This document shows, piece by piece, positions 30,090-39,218 of a stretch of 64,000 bases of DNA (the first letter of the stretch is position 1; every line of letters begins with the position of its first letter). The notes under the pieces were generated by a model. That model was given only the letters and a program-made list of their open reading frames with translations, had not been told where the DNA came from and did no database searches. The DNA lies in NCBI RefSeq assembly GCF_017255185.1, contig NZ_JAFKCZ010000001.1, positions 1 through 64,000 on the forward strand, given 5' to 3'. Source of the DNA: Parahaliea mediterranea (GTDB lineage Bacteria; Pseudomonadota; Gammaproteobacteria; Pseudomonadales; Halieaceae). Made by a program: the position numbers and the translations under genes.

Positions 30090-31091
30090 TTAGAGAAAGC
30101 GGCAGTACTCCCTGGGCGTCATTCCGGTCCAGTGTTTGAAGGCTCGTGTAAAAGAGCGGGCATCGGCAAAGCCCACGGCCTCGGCGACCGCGTACACCGG
30201 GCGCTGTTCCTGGATCAACAGGTTCAGGGCGAGATCCCTGCGAATACCGTCCTTTATTTTCTGGTAACTGCTGTCTTCGTCTCGCAAGCGGCGGTGCAGG
30301 GTCTGTTGCGACATATGCAGGCGGCGGGCGACTTCGCGCAGCGGGGGGAATTCCAGACTGCCCGCCGGCGATGTGGTCACGAGCCCCGCCACCCGGGTCT
30401 TCAGACTTCGATCATGCCCGGGAATCGTCAGCAGGTTATAGGGCGAGCGAACTAGGAATTCATCCACCTCCGCTTTGTCGCGAATCAGCGGGCTGTCGAG
30501 GTAGGCCGGTGCAAATACCAGCTGATTTGCCGTGGCTTCGAACCGGTGTTCGCCCGGGAACATGGTCATCAGCTCGGCGGCATGGGGCGGCCGCGACTGG
30601 GCGAAGGCGGTTTCAATGAGGGGGATGGGGATACCGCACAGCCAGCTGGCCAGGCGATGCCAGATCACCATCCAGAAATCCTGGTAGAAATGCTGGTCGT
30701 CCAGTTCGGGCCGCCGAAAGCGGATGGTGATTGTCGCCCTGTCGTCGGCCTCCGTCAGTTCGGTGCGAATGTCATCGGTGAACAGATTGTAGAAACGCAT
30801 CCCCATGCGCAGTGCCTCGCGCAGGTCGTGGCAGCGGCGGACGGCGTGAAGCATGAAGGAAAAGGCGCCCCGCTTGCAGGGGGTTTCGGTAAACCCCATG
30901 AACTCATCCCCCAGTCGCTCCCAGATCAGCTGCACCAGGGCGGTCATCTGGTTGTCGTTGATCCGCGCATCGGGCCGGGAGGCCAGTTGCGGGTTGATGC
31001 CCACTACCTTGAGTAAATCCGCGCGGGTGTGGCCTTGCCGGGTGGCGCCCGCCAAACTGCTGAGGGCGTGGTGGCTGGAAACGGTTGCCAT
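30090..31091 (-). CDS. AraC-family transcriptional regulator
   Basis: The 333-residue protein has an N-terminal ligand domain of the arabinose_bd type found in OruR-like and related regulators. At the C-terminus is an AraC HTH domain: LREVARRLHMSQQTLHRRLR, then AVAEAVGFADARSFTRAFKHWTGMTPREYCR. It diverges from an acyl-CoA dehydrogenase gene across a 233-bp gap, so it probably controls that gene and the SDR gene after it. The effector is unknown; a fatty acyl compound would fit the neighbours. Confidence 0.9.
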   Translation of the reverse strand: MATVSSHHALSSLAGATRQGHTRADLLKVVGINPQLASRPDARINDNQMTALVQLIWERLGDEFMGFTETPCKRGAFSFMLHAVRRCHDLREALRMGMRFYNLFTDDIRTELTEADDRATITIRFRRPELDDQHFYQDFWMVIWHRLASWLCGIPIPLIETAFAQSRPPHAAELMTMFPGEHRFEATANQLVFAPAYLDSPLIRDKAEVDEFLVRSPYNLLTIPGHDRSLKTRVAGLVTTSPAGSLEFPPLREVARRLHMSQQTLHRRLRDEDSSYQKIKDGIRRDLALNLLIQEQRPVYAVAEAVGFADARSFTRAFKHWTGMTPREYCRFL

Positions 31092-31324
31092 GGCTAAAAA
31101 TAACCATTAAATGGAGAAGACTTCGGAAAAACCCAGTATATGCCATGAATAAGTGGAAAAAAATGTGAGTTTTGTTGAGAGCCCTGGACATGTATCTACC
31201 GGCATTCGAGGCCTAAGATTGCCGCTGGACACTTTGCGGGAAACGGGGCACGCCCCATTCGGAATTCCGGGGCGGCGATGTCGTTGTCGTCCCCGTTGCC
31301 GCGCACAAGACCCGGGAGAAATCG

Positions 31325-32491
31325 ATGAAACTTTCACTGACCGAAGAACAGGCCATGATCCAGGACATGGCCCGCAAGTTTGCGCGCAATACCCTGGCGC
31401 CCGTCGCCGCGCGACTCGACCGGGCCCAGGACAAGGACGCCGACAGGGCCCTGTTCCTGGATAACCTCAAGCAATTGGCGGCGCTGGGCTTCATGGGCCT
31501 GAACGTCAACTCGGCGTACCGCGGCAGCGAGGCCGGCGTCGTGGCCTTTAGCCTGGCGGTCACCGAGGTGGCCAGGGCCTGCGCATCCACGGCGGTGACC
31601 ATGTCGGTCACCAACATGGTGGGCGAGGTGATTCAGGCCATTGCCAGCGAGGAGCAGAAGCTGCGCTACCTGCCCCGACTGTGCGCCGGCGACTATCCTG
31701 CCGGGGCGTTCTGCCTGTCCGAAGCGGGCGCCGGTTCCGATCCAGCAGGCATGAAAACCACGGCGGTGAAGGACGGCGACGAGTGGGTGCTGAACGGCAC
31801 CAAGATGTGGATCAGTAGCGCCGAGTACGCCGGTGTCTTTGTGGTTTGGGCGGTGACCGATCCCGGAGCGAAAAAAGGCAGGGGTATTTCCTGTTTCCTG
31901 ATCGAGGCGGGCACCCCCGGCCTGATTATCGGCAAGGCCGAGGAAAAAATGGGGCAGCAGGCCTCCGCCACCAATACCGTGATCTTCGAGGACTGCCGCG
32001 TGCCGGCCTCCGCCCTGATGGGCAAGCTCAATGATGGCTTTCGCATTGCCGTGGGCGAGCTCGCCGGTGGTCGCATCGGTATCGGCTCGCTGGCGCTCGG
32101 GGTGGGGCAGGCCGCCATGGATTATGCCCGGCAGTACACCACGGAACGGGCGCAATTTGGCAGTGCGATCGCCAGCATGCAGGGCCCGCAGTGGATGATG
32201 GCCGATGCCTATACCCAATTGGAAGCGGCTCGCCTGCTGTTGATGAATGCCGCCTACCTGAAGCAGGAGGGGCTGCCCTACTCCAAGCAGGCCGCCATGG
32301 CCAAGCTGCATGCCACCGAGACCGCCAACCAGGTGTGCTATACCGCGATCCAGCTGATGGGCGGCCTGGGCTATACCCGGGAAGTCCCGCTGGAGCGTTA
32401 CGCCCGCGACGCCCGGGTGACATCGATTTACGAAGGTACCAGTGAAATACAACGGGTCATCATCGCCCGCGAACTGCTGCAGGAAATCTGA
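31325..32491 (+). CDS. Acyl-CoA dehydrogenase
   Basis: The 388-residue flavoenzyme shows the family signatures CLSEAGAGSDPAGMKTTAVK (FAD/acyl-CoA site), GTKMWISSAEYAGVFVVWAV, and the C-terminal helix with QLMGGLGYTREVPLERYARD. In the last block YEGTSEIQRVIIARELL carries the conserved Glu in the position of the catalytic base of short-chain enzymes. It oxidises acyl-CoA to enoyl-CoA in the cytoplasm; chain specificity cannot be assigned. GGGAGA precedes the ATG. The SDR gene follows by 35 bp. Confidence 0.94.
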   Translation: MKLSLTEEQAMIQDMARKFARNTLAPVAARLDRAQDKDADRALFLDNLKQLAALGFMGLNVNSAYRGSEAGVVAFSLAVTEVARACASTAVTMSVTNMVGEVIQAIASEEQKLRYLPRLCAGDYPAGAFCLSEAGAGSDPAGMKTTAVKDGDEWVLNGTKMWISSAEYAGVFVVWAVTDPGAKKGRGISCFLIEAGTPGLIIGKAEEKMGQQASATNTVIFEDCRVPASALMGKLNDGFRIAVGELAGGRIGIGSLALGVGQAAMDYARQYTTERAQFGSAIASMQGPQWMMADAYTQLEAARLLLMNAAYLKQEGLPYSKQAAMAKLHATETANQVCYTAIQLMGGLGYTREVPLERYARDARVTSIYEGTSEIQRVIIARELLQEI

Positions 32492-32526
32492 CAGCGCGAA
32501 AAGCACACCGCGAGAGGAGGAAACAC

Positions 32527-33297
32527 ATGGAATTGAAAGACAAGGTAGCCGTGATCACCGGTGGCGCCTCGGGACTCGGCGAGGCCACCGTGCGCCGCTA
32601 CTGTGCCCAGGGTGCCCGGGTCGCCATTTTCGACATGAACGAGGAGCGGGGCCGGGCCATCGCCGAAGAACTTGGCGAGAGCGTCATATACTGCAACGTG
32701 AATGTCTGCGACGAGGCGTCGGTCAGCGCCGGGATCGAGACCACGCTGACGGCCTTTGGGGCGATTCACCTGTGCTCCAACTATGCCGGCGTCGCCGATG
32801 CCGCGAAAACCGTGGGCCGCAACGGCGCCTTTCCGCTGGAGCTGTTCCAGAAGGTCATCAATATCAATCTGCTGGGTACCTTCAATGTCCTGCGGCTGGT
32901 GGCCGAGGTGATGAGCCGGCAGGAACCGGTCACCGAAGACGGCACCCGCGGGGTCATCATCAATACCGCGTCGGTTGCGGCTTTCGAGGGGCAGATGGGG
33001 CAGGCCGCCTACAGCGCCTCCAAGGGGGGCATCGTGGGCATGACGCTGCCGGTGGCCCGGGACCTGGCGGCCTACGGCATCCGCGTCAATACCATCGCGC
33101 CGGGCTTGATCCATACCCCCATGTGCGATTCCCTGCCCGCGGAAACCGTCGCCGCGCTGTCGGACAATGTGCCCTTCCCGTCGCGGCTGGGCAAGCCGGA
33201 CGAGATTGCACGGCTGGCCCAGAGCATCGTGGAAAACGAGTACATCAATGGCGAGGTGATTCGCTGCGACGGCGCTGTGCGCATGCAGCCCCGGTAA
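32527..33297 (+). CDS. SDR-family dehydrogenase, 3-hydroxyacyl-CoA dehydrogenase type 2-like
   Basis: The 256-residue Rossmann protein has the cofactor loop VAVITGGASGLGEATVRRY with an Asp at the end of beta 2 (FDMNEE), which favours NAD. It has the catalytic Ser in INTASVAAFEGQ and YSASK. The usual NNAG is changed to SNYAG. Overall it resembles type-2 3-hydroxyacyl-CoA dehydrogenases, and the neighbouring acyl-CoA dehydrogenase supports a beta-oxidation role. AGAGGAGG precedes the ATG. Confidence 0.88.
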   Translation: MELKDKVAVITGGASGLGEATVRRYCAQGARVAIFDMNEERGRAIAEELGESVIYCNVNVCDEASVSAGIETTLTAFGAIHLCSNYAGVADAAKTVGRNGAFPLELFQKVININLLGTFNVLRLVAEVMSRQEPVTEDGTRGVIINTASVAAFEGQMGQAAYSASKGGIVGMTLPVARDLAAYGIRVNTIAPGLIHTPMCDSLPAETVAALSDNVPFPSRLGKPDEIARLAQSIVENEYINGEVIRCDGAVRMQPR

Positions 33298-33312
33298 TCA
33301 GGCAGGCCGCGC

Positions 33313-34410
33313 TCAGTCCACGCCAGGCGCCAATTGCCGCAGCTGAAAGCGGGTGCCGGCGCGGCCGCTGATTTCCACCTTGCACTCCTTCCAGCCGCCG
33401 GGCACGGACCAGGGCTCGGTGGTGGGGTAGGGCAGGCGCTTCTCGTTGCCCAGGCAGGCAAGATAGAGCCAGTCGATGTCGCCCCGCACGCCCTCGAGGC
33501 GAAAACGGTCCCGGGTAAGGCGCGCCTCCCAGCTGCCCGTGCCGCCCCGGTAGAGCGGTGTGAGTTCGCCCTGGCTGTCGGCCCTGGCCGTGGCCAGGAA
33601 ATCGGCCTGGCCCGCCTGCTGCGCGGCCTGCACCCGTTGCGTAACCTCTTCCGAGGTGCCGCGCATCATAATGCGGTTGAAGGTGGCCTGGGCGTCCGCG
33701 AGCTGGTTATTCGCCAGCTGCAGGCTGTGGATGCGCTCCAGGATAAGCGCAAACTGGTCGGGGTCCACGTAGGGGTGCCTAAACCCGTTGCGCCCGGCCA
33801 GGTTTTCGAACTCGACGATGCGCTGCAGGTGCTGCATTTCCGCCGCGGGATCGTCCCAGCGACTGGCGATGGAAGCGGCCAGGATCTGGAATTTCACTTC
33901 CTCGAAACCGTTGCGACCGGGCATTTCCTTGAGTTGCGCGGCCAGCTTGAAGGCCTGGTCGTAGTCCCCGGCGCGAAAGTGCTCCCAGGCCCGGTCGTAG
34001 ACGTCGCCGAAGCGGGGGCGCATTTCGCGGGGGATATCGAGAATCCAGGTGTAGATCACCGGTCCCACCGGTACCTTGACCGGCTGGCCGTTGCGGGTGG
34101 CGGGGCGGAAGCGCATGGCCTCGATCTGTTCCAGCATGCGCCGGTTCACCGCCTCCACCTGGTTGGAGCTGTGGATGGTGGCGTTGACGACCCTGCCATC
34201 GGTATCGATCTCGTAGGTGTAGACCAGCCAGGCCTCCATGTCGAAACCGGCATCCAGGGCGGGCTTGTTCTCCGGGTGGAGGTTCTGCGGCGGCACGAAA
34301 GCGGATTGGGCCCACAGCCCGCCAGGGAATAGCAGCGCGGCGACGCACAGCCAGCGGCACAGGGCCCGCCCGAGCGCGAAAGGGGGGTGGTGGGGGCGGC
34401 TAATGCTCAT
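33313..34410 (-). CDS. Periplasmic protein with TonB-C-like domain
   Basis: The 365-residue protein has a signal peptide (about residues 16-36, cleaving near GLWAQS). A TonB C-terminal-like domain follows at about 45-130, with VYTYEIDTDGRVVNATIHSS and RRMLEQIEAMRFRPATRNG. The rest is helical and TPR-like. There is no N-terminal anchor or Pro-rich spacer, so it is not a canonical TonB. AAGGAAG precedes the ATG. It lies 36 bp after the degenerate kinase gene on the same strand, so the two probably form an operon. Function unknown. Confidence 0.7.
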   Translation of the reverse strand: MSISRPHHPPFALGRALCRWLCVAALLFPGGLWAQSAFVPPQNLHPENKPALDAGFDMEAWLVYTYEIDTDGRVVNATIHSSNQVEAVNRRMLEQIEAMRFRPATRNGQPVKVPVGPVIYTWILDIPREMRPRFGDVYDRAWEHFRAGDYDQAFKLAAQLKEMPGRNGFEEVKFQILAASIASRWDDPAAEMQHLQRIVEFENLAGRNGFRHPYVDPDQFALILERIHSLQLANNQLADAQATFNRIMMRGTSEEVTQRVQAAQQAGQADFLATARADSQGELTPLYRGGTGSWEARLTRDRFRLEGVRGDIDWLYLACLGNEKRLPYPTTEPWSVPGGWKECKVEISGRAGTRFQLRQLAPGVD

Positions 34411-34446
34411 GAATCGCTTCCTTGTGGCTTGTTCTTGGGGGGTGGT

Positions 34447-36369
34447 TCAATACGCGCCCAGGCGGCGGTGATCGCTCGCTTCGAGGACCTCGACTTCCTC
34501 GCGCAGCCGCGCCCACACCGCCAGTTCCGGGGCGATCACCAGGCCCTCGTCGATCAGCGCCTGCGCGGTATCGTAGGACTGCACCTCGATGGCTTTCTTG
34601 ACCCCGGCGGTGTAGGCGGCCAGCAGGCGCCGGCGCACGTCGCGGGTGACCTCCATGTCCGGGTATTCACTGGAGAGGGCGGTGTAGTGGCGTCGCGCGG
34701 CACCGAGATCGCCATCGGCGATCGCCCGCACCGTGGAATTGGCGCGGCGGTCGGCGTCCGCCTCGCGCCGGGCGATGGCCGCTTGCTCGTCCCTCCAGGC
34801 CCGCTCCAGCGCGGGCAGTTCCGCCTGCAAGGCAGCGGCGCCGGTGTTGTCGGGCTGCCAGGCCAGGGCCGCAGCCAGTTTTTCCCGCGCGCTGTCGTAG
34901 CGGTGCCGCTGCGCGTCGGCGCGAGCGGCTTTCAGTATCCCGGCGGCACTGGCCGCAAGCCCTTTTCGCGCCCCGGCCGACGCCGGGGCCTGCTCAAGCG
35001 CGCCGCGAAATTGTGCCGCCGCGCCTGTGAACTCCCCTTGCGCCAGCAGGCGTTGCCCCGCTTCAATACGGCGGGCCAGTGCCCACTCCGCCCGCTGCGC
35101 CGGCAGTGCCGCGCGCCGTTGGGCCAAATCCTCGCGATCGGGCGCCAGGGCCAGGGCCTGGGCCAGCGCGCTGTCGGCGCGGTCGAACGCCCCCACCGCC
35201 GCGGCTTCCGCGGCCGAGGTGGCCAGGCTCTCCACGGCCTCGTCCAGCTCGCTCCGTGCCGCTTCGCCATCGGGGCCCGACGCCGGTGCCGAGACGGATT
35301 TGCCGCCAGCCGCCGCGTGGTCGCCAGCCGCCGCCGGTTCGCCGACCGCCGGATCGCCGGCCGCTGGATCGCTAGCCGCTGGAACGCCAGCCGCTGGGAC
35401 GCCAGCCGCTGGAAGAGCGCCCGCAGCGCCCGGGCCGGTGTGTTGCCAGTAGTAATACCCGCCGCCGGCCAGAAGTAGCGCCAGGATCGCGAGGGCGGTC
35501 CCGCCGGCACCGCGACGCCGCCGGCGGGGGGCGGTGACCCGCGGCTCGTTGCGGATGCCGCTGAGTACCTCGTCGTCGCGACAATGATCGCGCACCTCCG
35601 CAAGGGCCCGGTACATCTCCCCGCCGCTCTGGAAGCGATCCTCGGGGCGCCTGGCCAGGCCCCGGTCGAAAAAGGACCGGTAGACCGCGAGCTCCCCCGG
35701 CAGACGGGGTGCTTCGCCGGCCAGGTGCCCGGCCGCGGAGTCCGCTTCTCGGGGCACCTGTTTGGTGAGCATCTCGCGGCACACCACGGCCAGGCTGTAG
35801 AGGTCGGACCGTCGGTCGGGCACGGCGCCCCCGGCCTGTTCCGGACTCATGTAGCCGGGGGTGCCCGCCGGCGGGCCAGCCCGCGTTGTCCGCTCGCTGG
35901 CGCCCGCGGCCTCGGCGATGCCGAAGCCCGCCAGCACAAAGTCCTCCGGAGCGCGCATCAGGATGTTGCCGGGCCCGATATCGCCGTGCACATAGCCCTT
36001 GTCGGCGGCGTAATCCAGGGCCGCGGTCATTTGCCGCATCAGCAGGTGGATGGTGCGCTGGGGCATGGCGCCGCGGATGATCGCTGCCAGGTTGCCGTCG
36101 CGCGCCAGCTCCATGGCAATGTAGTTCAGGCTACCGTGCGCATTGACGTCGTAAACCCGCAGGATATGGGGGTGCGACAGCCCCGCGCAGACGCGGGCCT
36201 CGCGGACGAAACGCTCGGCGAGGGACGGGTCGGCGACGCGTTCGGTATCGATGACCTTGAGCGCCACCTCCCGGTCCAGGGTGATATGCCGCGCCCGGTA
36301 CACGGTGGCCGGGCCGTCGCGCCCCAGCTGTTCGTAGATGTCGTATCCCGGAATGTCCATCGAGGCCAT
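34447..36369 (-). CDS. Ser/Thr kinase-like protein with degenerate active site
   Basis: The 640-residue protein has a cytoplasmic kinase fold (residues about 8-275), a basic stretch and one TM helix (GGTALAILALLLAGGGYYYW). A Pro/Ala repeat linker and a periplasmic TPR-like helical part follow. The Lys of VALKVI (K38) is kept. The catalytic loop reads HGDIGPGNIL, keeping D130 and N135 but replacing the usual Arg and Lys. The metal-binding DFG is AGFG, so the Asp is lost (G148). It may be a pseudokinase or a weak kinase. I use the ATG at 36369 because MASMDIPGYDIYEQLG begins like other kinases; a GTG at 36465 is an alternative. Confidence 0.85.
   Translation of the reverse strand: MASMDIPGYDIYEQLGRDGPATVYRARHITLDREVALKVIDTERVADPSLAERFVREARVCAGLSHPHILRVYDVNAHGSLNYIAMELARDGNLAAIIRGAMPQRTIHLLMRQMTAALDYAADKGYVHGDIGPGNILMRAPEDFVLAGFGIAEAAGASERTTRAGPPAGTPGYMSPEQAGGAVPDRRSDLYSLAVVCREMLTKQVPREADSAAGHLAGEAPRLPGELAVYRSFFDRGLARRPEDRFQSGGEMYRALAEVRDHCRDDEVLSGIRNEPRVTAPRRRRRGAGGTALAILALLLAGGGYYYWQHTGPGAAGALPAAGVPAAGVPAASDPAAGDPAVGEPAAAGDHAAAGGKSVSAPASGPDGEAARSELDEAVESLATSAAEAAAVGAFDRADSALAQALALAPDREDLAQRRAALPAQRAEWALARRIEAGQRLLAQGEFTGAAAQFRGALEQAPASAGARKGLAASAAGILKAARADAQRHRYDSAREKLAAALAWQPDNTGAAALQAELPALERAWRDEQAAIARREADADRRANSTVRAIADGDLGAARRHYTALSSEYPDMEVTRDVRRRLLAAYTAGVKKAIEVQSYDTAQALIDEGLVIAPELAVWARLREEVEVLEASDHRRLGAY
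35353..35412 (-). repeat. 15-bp tandem repeat inside the kinase-like gene
   Basis: Four units close to CGCCAGCCGCTGGGA encode PAAGV/PAASD-type pentapeptides in the linker just after the membrane helix. The length of this linker probably varies between strains. Confidence 0.8.
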
Positions 36370-36645
36370 CGGTTCGGCTTGTCTGTGTGGTGCCGGCGCT
36401 ATACCCGGCAGGGTGGGGGCCAGCGCGTATCCGTCCCTGCAAAATACCGGATTGGCCCTTTTCACGCCACAGGTGTGCGCGAAATCGCGCGCATGCGGGG
36501 TTTCTCGGTTGTCGGTCGCTCATTGACCCGCGCCGCCAGGGCCTGAATTGACTGGCTTTGACCTGGATCAATGCGTGCGCGACCCCGTCGACCCATGCTG
36601 CGGGAACAGACTGGCAGCGGTTCCCCGCGATGAGAGGGTAGGTAT

Positions 36646-36777
36646 ATGACCACACACCTGTTGCAGGAAGACACGCTCGAGGATCGGCGCACGCTGTGCC
36701 GGCTGGCGATGGTCATTGGGTGCTTTGTGCTGGCCACGGCCGCCCTGGCCGTCACTCTGGGCTTTGCCGTCGGATAA
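36646..36777 (+). CDS. Small single-helix membrane protein (hypothetical)
   Basis: A 43-residue ORF, MTTHLLQEDTLEDRRTLCRL followed by a hydrophobic stretch (VIGCFVLATAALAVTLGFAV). GAGAGGG precedes the ATG by about 8 bases. It lies between the divergent kinase-like gene and the convergent triple-FHA gene. The acidic-then-basic N-terminus plus one helix looks like a genuine small membrane protein, but no family is recognised. Confidence 0.45.
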   Translation: MTTHLLQEDTLEDRRTLCRLAMVIGCFVLATAALAVTLGFAVG

Positions 36778-36854
36778 TTTCGTCGCCGGCAGTATCGTAG
36801 CGCGGGGCAATGGATAAAGTCCGCCTGGCGTCCCGTACCCGCGGCGCGCCCGGT

Positions 36855-37883
36855 TCAGTCCCGTGACCGGAAGACAAAGCACAGGCGGCCCAGCTGCAGC
36901 CTGTCGCCATCCTCCAGGGGGTGGTGTTCCACGACCCTGCGGCCATTGACCAGAATGCCGTTGCTGGAACCGGTGTCGAGCACCTGCCATTGTCCGTCGG
37001 TGTGGCGCAGCTCGGCATGGCACTTGGATACGCTCCTATCCTCCAGGTGGATATCGCATCCGGCGGCGCGTCCCATGCGATAGTGTCGATCGAGCAATAG
37101 CGGCACATCCCGGGGGCCGGACTGGTCAGCCCCGGCGAGCAGGTGGAACCGGGCCTGTTCGGGCTCCGTTACCGCCCCCGAATCCGTCCGGTGACGGTGC
37201 TCCCGTGGTTCTTGCCCGCGGGAGTCTTCCCTGGCGGGGTCTTCCAGATCATCTCGCAACTGCGTGCGATCGGCGGCGTCTTCGGGCGCGCGGGCCACGG
37301 CCGGGCCGACCACCAGAAAGCGCTGTTGGTCAAATCGCAGTTCATCTCCGGGACGGGCGACGCCGGTGCTGATTCGTTGGTCGTTCACGAAGGTGCCGTT
37401 GGATGAGCCCAGGTCGACGACCCGGAGGTGGTCTCCCTCGATAAACAGTTCGGCGTGCCGGCGCGAGAGCAGGTTGTCGTCGATGGTCAGCTGGCACCCG
37501 GCTTCCCTGCCGACGACGGTATGGGCCTGCAGGGGGTGCAGCTGGCTGGCCAGCTCGCCCGACGCGGTGCGCAGGGCCCAGCCTTCACCGCGCTGCGCCT
37601 TGGGGTCGACTACCAGCAAATCCACGGCCCCAAGCCGAATGACATCGCAGGCGTTCAGGGTGTGGCGACCGGCCACCGGTTGCCCGTTGACGAAGGTACC
37701 GGCGGCGCTCAACAGGTCGACGATATAGGGCGCATCGGCCCCGCTTACGATCTCGGCGTGGAAGTCGGAGACCGAGGCTTGGTCGACGACCAGGTCGTTG
37801 CCGGGATCGCGGCCCAGGGTCAGTGTGCCCACCGTCAGTTTGATCACTCGTTCCGGGTTGTCGCGAAACTGCAGCTTTAGCAT
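36855..37883 (-). CDS. Triple FHA-domain protein
   Basis: The 342-residue protein has three forkhead-associated domains. The first, at about residues 20-95, is weak (GRDPGNDLVVDQASVSDFHAE). The second, at about 120-195, has VVGREAGCQLTIDDNLLSRR and DLGSSNGTFVNDQ. The third, at about 260-340, has MGRAAGCDIHLEDRSVSKCH and DTGSSNGILVNGR. FHA domains bind phosphothreonine. With no signal peptide or TM helix it should be cytoplasmic, where it could read phosphorylation by the neighbouring kinases. ATG at 37883 is used; GAGGTG lies upstream. Confidence 0.9.
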   Translation of the reverse strand: MLKLQFRDNPERVIKLTVGTLTLGRDPGNDLVVDQASVSDFHAEIVSGADAPYIVDLLSAAGTFVNGQPVAGRHTLNACDVIRLGAVDLLVVDPKAQRGEGWALRTASGELASQLHPLQAHTVVGREAGCQLTIDDNLLSRRHAELFIEGDHLRVVDLGSSNGTFVNDQRISTGVARPGDELRFDQQRFLVVGPAVARAPEDAADRTQLRDDLEDPAREDSRGQEPREHRHRTDSGAVTEPEQARFHLLAGADQSGPRDVPLLLDRHYRMGRAAGCDIHLEDRSVSKCHAELRHTDGQWQVLDTGSSNGILVNGRRVVEHHPLEDGDRLQLGRLCFVFRSRD

Positions 37884-38041
37884 GGGGGCACCTCGGGCAT
37901 GACCACGGCGGCACGCGGGAAGAGGGGGTCGTTTCAAGCCTGCGATATGTGCCCCCGCAAGTCAATGCGGGGCGCCTGGCGCCGCGTCCGACAATGCCAT
38001 TATGGGCTATCCTGAAGCTAGGCGGTGCACGGAGCCGTGCT

Positions 38042-39172
38042 ATGGGTAGGCACGAAGAACTCACTCACATTCTCGGGCAGCACCAGCGCTGGCTCCAGAG
38101 CGAGCGCCAGCAGGGCGCCAGGGCGGATTTGTCGGGCGCGGAACTGGACGGCGTGGAGCTGGCCGGCGCCGATCTGAGCGGCGCGGTGCTGCGCGGCGTG
38201 CTGTTGCGCAATGCCGACCTGTCCCGAGCGCGGCTGATACACGCCGACTTGAGGGACGCTTCCCTGCAGGACGCCAACCTGTCCGGGGCCAACCTGATGC
38301 TGACCGATTTCAGCGGCGCCGACATGCTGGGCGCCAATCTGACCGGCGTCATTTCATCAGGGGATTTGGGACAGGTTCGACGCGGCCCGCGGTTCCGGGA
38401 CGCCGACTTGCGCAATGCCCTCCTGGCTGGCGCCCACTGCTATATCTCCGATTTCACCGGGGCGAACCTGGCGGGGGCCGAAATGGCCGGGGTGATGCTG
38501 GAGCGCGCCAAGCTGGCGGATACCGACCTGTCGGCGCTGGACTTTAGCGGCGCTAATCTCTGCCAGGCCGATCTGCGCCGCTGCAATCTCAGCGACGCCA
38601 ATCTGCGGGGCGCCAACCTGATTCACGCCAACCTGGAGGAAGCGACGCTCAGCCGGGCGGACGTCTCGGGGGCGGCGTTGCAGTCGGCAAACCTGGCCAA
38701 CGCCAAGGTGGACGGCATTCGCTACGACCGCAAGGCGCGGTTCCAGGGTATCCGTGTCGATAGCTGTTACGGTAGCAGCCGCTTCAAGCGACACGCGCAG
38801 GACCAGGACTATATCGAGGAATTCAAGGCAGCCCACCCGTACTACTACGCCCTGTGGCGTGGGCTGACCGATTGCGGCCGTTCGATGACCCGGGTCGTGG
38901 TGTGGTCGGCGACCCTGGCGGTATTTTTCGGCCTGGTTTTCTACAGCCTCGGCCGCGAGGCCTTCGCGCTCAGCCACCCGGATACGCTGCCCTGGAGCCT
39001 GTTTTCGATGATGTATTACAGCGTGGTGACCTTCACCACCCTCGGCTTCGGCGATATCACCCCGCGCACGCCGCTGGCGGCGGCGCTGGTCATGGTGGAG
39101 GTCGTGACCGGTTACCTCATGCTGGGCATTCTGATTTCCATACTCGCCACCAAGGTGGCGCGGCGCAGCTGA
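38042..39172 (+). CDS. Pentapeptide-repeat protein fused to a potassium-channel-like pore
   Basis: The 376-residue protein starts with about 20 A(D/N)LXX pentapeptide repeats in two blocks (residues about 30-110 and 130-225; for example ANLSGANLMLTDFSGADMLG). At the C-terminus is a two-helix pore module: a helix at about 280-300, the filter TTLGFGDITPRTPL and a last helix VTGYLMLGILISILATKV. TLGFGD is the K+ selectivity-filter type. The ATG at 38042 follows the short upstream ORF extension, which is not conserved-looking. A membrane channel with a cytoplasmic beta-helix sensor is likely. Confidence 0.88.
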   Translation: MGRHEELTHILGQHQRWLQSERQQGARADLSGAELDGVELAGADLSGAVLRGVLLRNADLSRARLIHADLRDASLQDANLSGANLMLTDFSGADMLGANLTGVISSGDLGQVRRGPRFRDADLRNALLAGAHCYISDFTGANLAGAEMAGVMLERAKLADTDLSALDFSGANLCQADLRRCNLSDANLRGANLIHANLEEATLSRADVSGAALQSANLANAKVDGIRYDRKARFQGIRVDSCYGSSRFKRHAQDQDYIEEFKAAHPYYYALWRGLTDCGRSMTRVVVWSATLAVFFGLVFYSLGREAFALSHPDTLPWSLFSMMYYSVVTFTTLGFGDITPRTPLAAALVMVEVVTGYLMLGILISILATKVARRS

Positions 39173-39218
39173 TGTGCCCGGCGCCGGTGGTATAGGGCGC
39201 CGCGGGCGGGAGACCGGT

